Source of the DNA: Chloroflexota bacterium
GTDB lineage: Bacteria > Chloroflexota > Limnocylindria > Limnocylindrales > CSP1-4
DNA: 5,432 nucleotides
Reading direction: 5' to 3'
NCBI GenBank assembly: GCA_021802185.1
Contig: JAKAAV010000181.1
Coordinates: 1-5,432, forward strand
Positions 1-5,431 of the stretch are shown one piece after another (the stretch's first letter is position 1; each line of letters opens with the position of its first letter). The notes beneath the pieces were generated by a model, which had not been told where the DNA came from, ran no database searches, and saw only the letters and a program-made list of their open reading frames with translations. A program made the position numbers and the translations under genes.

Positions 1-44
1 GGATGGCCGCCGACCGCGACCGGTACCGGTTCGAGCCGCTGTAG
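1..44 (+). CDS. 3' end of an unidentified plus-strand gene (partial)
   Basis: Reading codons from base 3, the frame gives MAADRDRYRFEPL followed by TAG at 42-44. The true start lies to the left of the window, so the Met is not necessarily an initiator. Every sense codon after the ATG ends in G or C, while the second positions are mixed (several A and T). That is the codon pattern of real genes in this DNA. The gene would converge on the TlpA-family gene with a 34-base gap between the stop codons. The visible residues are too few to identify a family, and chance openness of a GC-rich frame remains possible. Confidence 0.5.
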   Translation, partial: MAADRDRYRFEPL

Positions 45-55
45 GGATCTCCGCG

Positions 56-70
56 GTCCGCCCGCCGGAC
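56..70. terminator. Possible shared terminator hairpin between convergent genes
   Basis: GTCCG (56-60) and CGGAC (66-70) form a perfect 5-bp GC-rich stem with a 5-base loop. The second arm can alternatively pair with GTCCG at 73-77, though that loop would be only 2 bases. The site sits between the convergent stop codons at 44 and 79, where a bidirectional terminator is expected. No T-tract follows on either strand, so a classical intrinsic terminator is not shown. The call rests on position and symmetry only. Confidence 0.3.
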
Positions 71-78
71 GGGTCCGA

Positions 79-984
79 TCAGGACGGGCCGGGTGCGCCC
101 ACCGGTCCCGACGAGGCGCCCAGGCCCGACGAAGGCGCGGCAACCGACGCGCCCGGGACCGTCGACGCCGCCGGGCTCGCGGACGCGGTGAGCAGCGGGG
201 CGAGCATCTGCTCGGCCTGCGCCCTGGTCACCGGCCCGTTCCACACCTGCCGCACGATGCCGTTCCGATCGATGAACACCTGGGTCGGCAGGCCGTACAC
301 GTGGTACGCCTGGTACACGGCCGACGTCCCGTCGAAGCCGATCGGGAACTGCAGCCCGTACGTCGTCGCGTAGTGCTTCACGTCACTGACCGACGACTCC
401 TGCACGCTGACTCCGATCACGACGAGGCCCTGCGCCCTGTGGGCCTCGTACTCCTCCTCGATCGTCGGCGTCTCGGCCTGGCAGGGCGGGCACCACGACG
501 CGAAGAAGTTGACCCACACCGGGTGCCCGGCGAACGCGGAGAGCTGGAGCGGCCGCCCGTCGAGGCTGCTCAGCTCGACGCGCTGCCCGTTCGCGGTCCC
601 GGCCAGTTCCGGCGCCCTGTCGCCCGGCCGGAGCCCGACCTGCGCGGGCGCGAACGCGACGAACGATGCGCCGGGCGTCGGCACCGCCGCGGTTGGAGTC
701 GCAAGCGGGGTCGTGAGCACCTTGAGGACGACGGCGACGCCGACAACCACGATCGCGAGCACGACGAGCTGGCGTCCGCTGAACGGCCCGACCATGCCGC
801 GTCGCGGTTCGGTCGACGCCCCGTCGGGGGCGGTGGCGGGCGTCGAGGGCCCGAGCGTTTCGGCGTCCAGAGTCCGGGATCGGGGGGCGGCGTACGGCTC
901 GCGCTCTCCCGTCGCGGCAGTGACGCGCCGAAGGCGCGGGAAGTGCCTTCCGCCGATGCGAAGGGGAGGGGGCCTCCTAGACAC
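79..984 (-). CDS. TlpA/ResA-family membrane-anchored thioredoxin
   Basis: This 301-residue protein is probably an extracytoplasmic thiol-disulfide oxidoreductase that receives electrons from CcdA and reduces apocytochrome c or other exported disulfides. A hydrophobic anchor spans about residues 72-90. After it come an A/P/T-rich linker and a thioredoxin fold (about 120-265) with the active site WCPPC at 164-168 (C165, C168) and the cis-Pro segment GLPTQVF (P233). Residues 266-301 form an A/S/P/G-rich tail with no fold signal. The chosen GTG start (982-984) overlaps the ccdA stop within GTGTCTAG, the same 8-base geometry as the upstream junction, which suggests coupled translation. The first 63 residues are R/P/T-rich and poorly conserved in appearance. 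An ATG at codon 64 (793-795) would give a 238-residue protein of usual family length with the anchor at its N-terminus, so the start is uncertain. The family assignment is secure; the substrate is inferred. Confidence 0.92.
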   Translation of the reverse strand: MSRRPPPLRIGGRHFPRLRRVTAATGEREPYAAPRSRTLDAETLGPSTPATAPDGASTEPRRGMVGPFSGRQLVVLAIVVVGVAVVLKVLTTPLATPTAAVPTPGASFVAFAPAQVGLRPGDRAPELAGTANGQRVELSSLDGRPLQLSAFAGHPVWVNFFASWCPPCQAETPTIEEEYEAHRAQGLVVIGVSVQESSVSDVKHYATTYGLQFPIGFDGTSAVYQAYHVYGLPTQVFIDRNGIVRQVWNGPVTRAQAEQMLAPLLTASASPAASTVPGASVAAPSSGLGASSGPVGAPGPS

Positions 985-1816
985 GCGGCGTCAGGTAGCT
1001 GAACCGGGCGGAGAACCACGACAGCCAGTCGAACACGAGGCTCAGCCCGATCAGGATGACGAGCGCGCCGCCCGCGAGCTCGAAGGCGCGCCCGTGGGCG
1101 CGCAGGGTGCGGACGACACCGGGGACGCGCTCGAAGGCCACGGCCATCAGGACGAACGGAATGCCGAGCCCGAGCGAGTACGCCACGAACAGCAGGCCGG
1201 CCTGCACGCTCGGACCGACCGCGGCGAGCCCGAGGATCGCGCCGAGCGTGGGCCCGATGCACGGCGTCCAGCCGAGCCCGAAGATCGCGCCGAGCCCGAA
1301 TGCGTCGAGGGTCCGGCTCGGCGCCGCCCGGCCGAACGGCGTCCCGGCTGATGCGAGCGGCTGCGGATCGGGCGGCGAGAACGGCCGCCAGGTCCGCGCG
1401 AGCACCCGGATCGGGAGGAGGCCCGCGAGGTTGAGCCCGAGCACGATCAGCACGACCCCGCCGACCTGTCGCAGCAGCGGAAGCTCGGGCGCGAGCACGC
1501 CGCCCGCATACGTCGCTGTGACGCCGAGCACGGTGAACACGCTGCCGAACCCCGCGACGAACGCGACCGAGTGCGACAGGGCGGTCCAGCGCGAACCGGA
1601 AAGGTCCGCGAGGGACATGGACGGAACCGCTGCGCCGGCGAAGGCGACCGTGCCGCCGGTCCGCGGCCCGCTCGTCCCGATGGCGCTTGCGCCAACCACG
1701 CCTGCGCTGGCGGCTCCGAGTGCCCCGAGGTACGCGGGCACGACGGGGAGCACGCACGGCGAGAGGAAGCTCAGCAGCCCGGCGAGGATCGCGGCGGCCA
1801 GCGAGAGCTCAGGCAT
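977..1816 (-). CDS. ccdA: CcdA-type transmembrane thiol-electron transporter
   Basis: This polytopic inner-membrane protein of 279 residues belongs to the DsbD-beta/CcdA family, which passes reducing equivalents from cytoplasmic thioredoxin-like proteins to extracytoplasmic thioredoxins such as TlpA, ResA or CcsX. Both family cysteines are present in their usual motifs: C21 in LSPCVLPVVPAYL and C186 in GWTPCIGPTLG. About six hydrophobic segments are visible, near residues 5-33, 82-107, 113-137, 172-200, 203-228 and 244-264. The protein is somewhat longer than typical CcdA (about 220-240 residues) because of a G/A/S/T-rich insert between segments 1 and 2 (about 38-78) and a P/R-rich loop at about 140-168. 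The ATG start (1814-1816) overlaps the stop of the glutaredoxin-like gene (ATGCCTGA) and has no strong Shine-Dalgarno, so coupled translation is likely. It is the middle gene of a three-gene operon. Confidence 0.93.
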   Translation of the reverse strand: MPELSLAAAILAGLLSFLSPCVLPVVPAYLGALGAASAGVVGASAIGTSGPRTGGTVAFAGAAVPSMSLADLSGSRWTALSHSVAFVAGFGSVFTVLGVTATYAGGVLAPELPLLRQVGGVVLIVLGLNLAGLLPIRVLARTWRPFSPPDPQPLASAGTPFGRAAPSRTLDAFGLGAIFGLGWTPCIGPTLGAILGLAAVGPSVQAGLLFVAYSLGLGIPFVLMAVAFERVPGVVRTLRAHGRAFELAGGALVILIGLSLVFDWLSWFSARFSYLTPRV

Positions 1817-2105
1817 CGCGTCCGCCGTCGGTGAGGGTCCCGTCTGCCAGGAACGCGGCCACGGCGCCCGGTCTCATGGCCAGCGGAAGCTCGCGATCCC
1901 CCGCAGCCAGGACGGGGATCGTCTCCGCGTATCGCGCCAGCAGCCGGTCGTCCGAGTCGATGTCCACCTCGACGATCGAGACGCGGTCCCGGAGGTCCGG
2001 GCGGCCGGCAAGCTCGCGCTCGAGCTGCGCTCGAGCGTCGTCGCACAGGTGGCAGCCCGGGCGCGTGTACAGGGTCAGGATGAGGTCGGAGGACGTGTCG
2101 AGCAC
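1809..2105 (-). CDS. Glutaredoxin-like (DUF836-type) small thiol protein
   Basis: This 98-residue soluble protein has a single thioredoxin-like fold. It opens with the beta strand LILTLYTRPG, followed by the CHLC active site (C18, C21). The segment IVEVDIDSDDRLLARYAETIPVL contains the cis-Pro (P64) that abuts the active site in this fold. The pattern matches the glutaredoxin-like DUF836 family. No signal peptide is present, so it should be cytoplasmic. As the first gene of an operon with ccdA and a TlpA-family gene, it may feed electrons to CcdA; this role is inferred from context. The start is GTG at 2103-2105: an in-frame TAG lies four codons upstream, so no earlier start exists in this frame. 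A TAGAAT box ends six bases before the GTG, which suggests a leaderless transcript. The gene's stop overlaps the ccdA start by 8 bases. Confidence 0.88.
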   Translation of the reverse strand: MLDTSSDLILTLYTRPGCHLCDDARAQLERELAGRPDLRDRVSIVEVDIDSDDRLLARYAETIPVLAAGDRELPLAMRPGAVAAFLADGTLTDGGRDA

Positions 2106-2111
2106 GGCGGC

Positions 2112-2117
2112 ATTCTA
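2112..2117 (-). promoter_or_regulatory. -10-like box of the thiol operon
   Basis: On the minus strand TAGAAT (5 of 6 matches to TATAAT) is followed by six bases and then the GTG start at 2105. Transcription would begin at or next to the first base of the start codon, giving a leaderless message. No convincing TTGACA-like -35 is found 16-18 bases upstream; the best-placed hexamer is GGGAGT. Leaderless genes with only a -10 element are common in Actinomycetota and Deinococcota. The call is inferred from motif and spacing. Confidence 0.5.
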
Positions 2118-2169
2118 TGGCAGCCGTCTCGCGGACTCCCGGCCGCGGTCCGGACGACCCCGCACGCCG

Positions 2170-2175
2170 TACAAT
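2170..2175 (+). promoter_or_regulatory. -10-like box of the tRNA-Arg gene
   Basis: TACAAT (5 of 6 matches to TATAAT) ends 10 bases before the first base of the mature tRNA, so transcription would start near 2182 with a 5' leader of about four bases. The surroundings are almost entirely G and C, so this A/T-containing hexamer stands out. No good -35 hexamer is visible at 16-18 bases (GGTCCG at 2147-2152). Confidence 0.5.
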
Positions 2176-2185
2176 CCTGCGGCAC

Positions 2186-2258
2186 GCCCCCGTAGCTCAG
2201 TGGATAGAGCGAGGCCGTCCTAAGGCCTGCGTCGGCGGTTCGAGTCCGTCCGGGGGCG
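2186..2258 (+). tRNA. tRNA-Arg (anticodon CCT)
   Basis: A complete cloverleaf can be folded by eye. The acceptor stem is GCCCCCG (2186-2192) with CGGGGGC (2251-2257), seven Watson-Crick pairs. The D-stem is GCTC/GAGC (2195-2198 and 2207-2210). The anticodon stem AGGCC/GGCCT (2212-2216 and 2224-2228) encloses loop GTCCTAA, with anticodon CCT at 2219-2221. The variable loop is 5 bases. The T-stem GGCGG/CCGTC (2234-2238 and 2246-2250) has one G-T wobble and loop TTCGAGT. The discriminator is G2258, and CCA is not encoded, so it must be added after transcription. The tRNA reads the arginine codon AGG, which occurs several times in the neighbouring cyclase gene. It lies in its own orientation, divergent from the thiol operon. 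Confidence 0.96.
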
Positions 2259-2295
2259 CTTGTTCGTGCCCGAAGCTGCGATCAGCGGAGTCCTG

Positions 2296-2323
2296 TTGAC
2301 GCCGCCCATACGTACGCGAGAAT
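2296..2323 (+). promoter_or_regulatory. Promoter of the cyclase-STAND gene
   Basis: A -35-like TTGACG (2296-2301, 5 of 6 matches to TTGACA) lies 16 bases before a -10-like GAGAAT (2318-2323, 4 of 6 matches). Transcription would begin around 2330-2333, while the ATG is at 2333, so the message would have zero to three leader bases. No Shine-Dalgarno sequence precedes the ATG, which fits. The bases AGAATGC here also occur at the minus-strand operon's -10 region. The call is inferred from motif and spacing. Confidence 0.5.
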
Positions 2324-2332
2324 GCTCCGCAC

Positions 2333-5224
2333 ATGGACGAGCTCGCGTCCCGGCGCGTCGACGTACCCGAACCCGTGTCCGGCTTGCCCGCCCCCGGCCG
2401 GACCGTTACGTTCCTGTTCACCGACATCGAGGGCAGCACGCGCCTGTGGGAGCAGCAGCGCGAGGCGATGTCGGTCGCCGTGGCGGCGCACGACGCGACC
2501 CTGCGCGCCGTGGTGGAGGGTGCGGGCGGGAGCGTGGTGAAGACGACCGGCGACGGGATGCTGGCGGCGTTCGACCGTGCGGAATCGGCGCTCTCCGCGG
2601 CGGTCGAGGCACAGCGCGCGCTTTCCCGACAGGCCTGGCCCACGAAGGGCCCGCTCACGGTGCGCATGGCGGTGCACACGGGCACGGCGGAGGCCCGCGA
2701 CGGTGACTTCTTCGGACCCACTCTGAACCGCGCCGCGCGATTGCTCGCGGTCGGGCACGGCGGCCAGGTGCTGGTGTCTGGCGCGAGTGCCGCGGTCGCC
2801 GTCGACGGGCTTCCACCCGGCGGTGAGCTGCTCGATCTCGGCGAACGCGTCCTCCGCGACCTGGACAGGACCGAGCGCATCTACCAGCTCGCCGTCCCGG
2901 GACTGCGGCGCGACTTTCCGCCACTGCGCGCGGCCTCGCACCACGAGTCGAACCTGCCGGAGGAGTTCACCTCGTTCGTGGGCCGCGGACCACAGCTTGC
3001 CGATGTCGCGAAGCTGCTCGAAACCGCCCGTCTCGTCACGCTGGTGGGCGTGGGCGGGACGGGCAAGACGCGGCTCGCGCTGCGAGCAGCGGCCGACGCG
3101 CTGGACCGCCATCGAGATGGCGTGTGGCTCGTCGAGCTCGCGCCCCTGAGCGACCCGGGGCTCGTCGTCGACGAGATCGGCCGAGCGTTGCGGATTCACG
3201 CGCAGCCGGGCCAGCCTCCGCTCGACGCGCTCGTCGACTACCTTCGCTCCAAGGACCTGCTGCTGGTGCTCGACAACTGCGAGCACCTCGTCGACACGGT
3301 CGTCGGAGTCACCCACCGCCTGCTCGCAAGCTGTCACGGCATCGTTGGGCTCGCGACGAGCCGCGAGCCGCTCGGCCTTGACGGTGAGGCCGTGTACGCG
3401 GTGCCATCGATGGCACTGCCAGTCGCGCTTGAGACGGACGGTGGGCGGGGGCCGGCGGACGAGGACATCGAGCGGATCGGCAGGTCCGAGGCAGTCGCCC
3501 TCTTCGTCGAGCGAGCGCGTTCGACGTTGCCGTCGTTCTCGCTCGACGCGTCGAACCTCGGCCCCGTCACGGAGATCTGTCGGCGGCTGGACGGGATTCC
3601 GCTCGCGCTCGAGCTGGCGGCGGCGCGCGTGAACGTCCTGTCGCCCGCGGAGATCGCCGAGGGCCTGAGCGACCGCTTCCGGCTGTTGACGGGTGGGCGG
3701 AGAACGGCGCTGCCACGTCAGCGCACTCTGCAGGCCCTCGTCGACTGGAGCTGGGACCTCCTCGACGATGCGGACCGGCGGCTGCTGCGAGGATTGGCCG
3801 TGTTTGCCGGGGGCTGGACCCTCGAAGCCGCAACGCACGTCACCTGGCAGCCTTTGCCGGGCGGGGCGGATTCAGCCGGCGCCGTCGCGCGGGTCACCAC
3901 GCTCGACGGCCTCAGCCGCCTTGTCGATCGGTCGCTCATCGCCGTCGACCGGACGGGCGAGACCGACCGCGCCGGCGCGACCCGGTACCGGATGCTGGAG
4001 ACGATCCGCCAGTACGCGGCGGACCGCCTCGGGGAGAGCGGCGAGACGCTGGCGCTGCGCGACCGTCACCTCGCCGTGTACCGCGAACTCGCGCGAGACG
4101 CCGAGGCGGGACTGGACGGGCCGGAGATGCCGGCCTGGCTGACACGAATCGACACCGAGGTCGACAACCTGCGGTCGGCGCTCGAATGGGCGCTCGACAC
4201 GCGGCCCCTGACAGCCCTCGAGATGTGCGTCGCGCTCACTCGCTACTGGCGAGCCCGCGTCATGGGGTCGGAGGGGCTCGACCGGATGGTCGGGGCGATC
4301 GAGGCTGTGAGGCGGATGCCCGCTGCCGAGACCGAGCCGGAGACCCGGCAGCGGGCCGTCCTGGTGGCACGGGGGCGTGCTGCCGCCGCGCTGCTCGCGC
4401 TCCATCGCGGCCATCCGGAGGGGCCCCGCATGGCAGACGAGGCCGTAACGGCCGCCCAGGCCACGCGCGATCCCGCCGCGATCGTCGATGCCGCCTCGAC
4501 GTACCTGATGGTGCAGGCGCTGCTCCCGGGCGGGCGCGACGTCGAGGCGTGGCAGACGACCTTCCAGGATGCACTGGCGGCGGCATCCTCCCTCGGCGAT
4601 CCGACGCGACTCGCGCGGCTCCAGTCGACCATGGCCATGATCGATGCCTCCAACGACCCGCAGTCCGCGGATGCGTGGCTGGAACGCGCGGGCGAGGCGG
4701 CGCTGAGGTCGGGGAACCCACAGGAGATCGCGGCCATCAGCCAGACGCGCGGGCGCGTCGCCAGCCGCACCGGTCGACTGGCCGACGCGCAGCGGTGGTT
4801 TGCGCATGCGCAGGGACAGTTCCACGAGCTCGGCGACCGTCGCTTCGAGCTGTCGGCGCAGAGCGAGCTCGCGCACGTGCTGCGCCGTTCCGGTGACCTC
4901 GACGCGGCCCAGGCAGAGTACCGGCAGGCCATCCGGGGCTGGCAGCGCAGCGGAAACCGCGGGGCGGTCGCGAACCAGCTCGAGTCCATGGCGTTCATCG
5001 CACTCGCCCGGGGAGAGGCCGAGCGGTCGGTCCGCCTGCTCGGTGCCGCCGATGCGCTCCGCGAGGCGTCCGGGTCGCCGATGATGGCGCAGGAACGCGC
5101 GGAGTACGAGGACGAGGTGCAACGCCTGCGCACGGCGCTGGCCGGCACCGCCTTCGACGAGGGCTGGGCGGTGGGGCGGGCGATGTCCGTGGAGGCGGCC
5201 GTCGCCCTCGCGTTGTCGGGCTGA
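2333..5224 (+). CDS. Class III adenylate/guanylate cyclase fused to a STAND NTPase and TPR-like repeats
   Basis: This 963-residue, apparently soluble regulatory protein is predicted to make a cyclic nucleotide under control of its sensor modules. The cyclase homology domain (about 22-187) contains FTDIEGST (D31) and KTTGDG (K70, D74), for metal and purine contacts, plus GDFFGPTLNRAAR (D125, N132, R136), so the catalytic set looks complete. A short linker ending in TSFVGR (213-218) leads to an NB-ARC/AfsR-like NTPase. That domain has Walker A GVGGTGKT (239-246), Walker B LLLVLDN (309-315), TSREPL (342-347) and GIPLALE (421-427). A winged-helix-like segment (about 463-560) follows, then alpha-helical TPR-like repeats (about 600-915), clearest at 841-874. 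No transmembrane segment and no C-terminal LuxR helix-turn-helix is seen. Mycobacterial relatives such as Rv0386 carry that DNA-binding domain. The ATG is the only start after an in-frame TGA at 2297-2299. The signal and the choice of ATP or GTP cannot be read from the sequence. Confidence 0.95.
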   Translation: MDELASRRVDVPEPVSGLPAPGRTVTFLFTDIEGSTRLWEQQREAMSVAVAAHDATLRAVVEGAGGSVVKTTGDGMLAAFDRAESALSAAVEAQRALSRQAWPTKGPLTVRMAVHTGTAEARDGDFFGPTLNRAARLLAVGHGGQVLVSGASAAVAVDGLPPGGELLDLGERVLRDLDRTERIYQLAVPGLRRDFPPLRAASHHESNLPEEFTSFVGRGPQLADVAKLLETARLVTLVGVGGTGKTRLALRAAADALDRHRDGVWLVELAPLSDPGLVVDEIGRALRIHAQPGQPPLDALVDYLRSKDLLLVLDNCEHLVDTVVGVTHRLLASCHGIVGLATSREPLGLDGEAVYAVPSMALPVALETDGGRGPADEDIERIGRSEAVALFVERARSTLPSFSLDASNLGPVTEICRRLDGIPLALELAAARVNVLSPAEIAEGLSDRFRLLTGGRRTALPRQRTLQALVDWSWDLLDDADRRLLRGLAVFAGGWTLEAATHVTWQPLPGGADSAGAVARVTTLDGLSRLVDRSLIAVDRTGETDRAGATRYRMLETIRQYAADRLGESGETLALRDRHLAVYRELARDAEAGLDGPEMPAWLTRIDTEVDNLRSALEWALDTRPLTALEMCVALTRYWRARVMGSEGLDRMVGAIEAVRRMPAAETEPETRQRAVLVARGRAAAALLALHRGHPEGPRMADEAVTAAQATRDPAAIVDAASTYLMVQALLPGGRDVEAWQTTFQDALAAASSLGDPTRLARLQSTMAMIDASNDPQSADAWLERAGEAALRSGNPQEIAAISQTRGRVASRTGRLADAQRWFAHAQGQFHELGDRRFELSAQSELAHVLRRSGDLDAAQAEYRQAIRGWQRSGNRGAVANQLESMAFIALARGEAERSVRLLGAADALREASGSPMMAQERAEYEDEVQRLRTALAGTAFDEGWAVGRAMSVEAAVALALSG

Positions 5225-5263
5225 GTGACGACTGGGGTCGGTTCGTCGTAGAAGCGGCTGCCC

Positions 5264-5283
5264 CCTCGCTCGGGTAGCGGAGG
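5264..5283 (+). terminator. Weak hairpin after the cyclase gene, possible terminator
   Basis: CCTCGCT (5264-5270) pairs with AGCGGAGG (5276-5283), giving a 7-bp stem with one bulged G (5279) and loop CGGGT, about 40 bases after the stop codon. No T-tract follows, so it could be a factor-dependent stop or a 3'-end stabiliser, or chance pairing in GC-rich DNA. Confidence 0.3.
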
Positions 5284-5294
5284 TCGGGCCCGAC
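5283..5294. repeat. Perfect 12-base palindrome GTCGGGCCCGAC
   Basis: The sequence equals its own reverse complement with no spacer and directly abuts the hairpin after the cyclase gene. It could be a dimeric protein-binding site or part of a 3'-end structure. In DNA this rich in G and C a short palindrome is not rare, so no function is assigned. Confidence 0.3.
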
Positions 5295-5329
5295 GGCAGG
5301 TGTGCTGGGGGCCACTTGGCGCAGGCTGA

Positions 5330-5431
5330 CTCGACCGACGGGAGGCATTGACGCGCGGCCCGCGTCCCGGTCGCCTGGACCGCGTCGAGCCACTGGCGAG
5401 CCCCGCCCGCCCAGGCCTGCGAGAGGTCGGG
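5330..5431 (-). other. Coding-like stretch at the right edge, no gene identified
   Basis: The 208 bases after the cyclase stop contain no plus-strand ORF with a credible start. On the minus strand, reading codons from 5431 leftward gives PDLSQAWAGGARQWLDAVQA and onward, with nearly all third positions G or C and mixed second positions, as in real genes here. However, this frame has no stop before it enters the cyclase gene; it stays open to about 3872, which a normal convergent gene would not do. It may be a decayed or frameshifted gene end, or a GC-driven artefact. I do not recognise the peptide. Confidence 0.2.

Noticed and set aside
570..1757. 395-codon minus-strand frame spanning ccdA and the start of the TlpA gene
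   Set aside because: It is an R/P-rich translation in an alternative frame over two genes with intact cysteine motifs in their own frames, so it is a shadow.
1056..2195. 379-codon plus-strand frame opposite ccdA and the glutaredoxin-like gene
   Set aside because: It has low-complexity P/S/A/R composition and no motif, and it runs over the divergent promoter region and into the tRNA, which a real gene would not do.
2258..2276. Possible terminator after the tRNA
   Set aside because: Only a 4-bp TTCG/CGAA stem (2263-2266 and 2271-2274) can form, and no T-run follows; the pairing is too weak to annotate.
2282..3838. 518-codon minus-strand open frame antisense to the cyclase gene
   Set aside because: Its protein is R/E/Q/H-rich without any recognisable domain, and it lies exactly opposite a gene with clear domains. 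Long antisense open frames are expected where third positions are nearly all G or C.
3872..5122. 416-codon minus-strand open frame, open in frame to the right edge
   Set aside because: It is also antisense to the cyclase gene, with an arginine-rich translation and no family motif. It is best explained by base composition.
4995..5393. 132-codon minus-strand frame starting GTG at 5393
   Set aside because: Most of it overlaps the cyclase 3' end, the translation is P/R-rich, and no ribosome-binding site or promoter precedes it.
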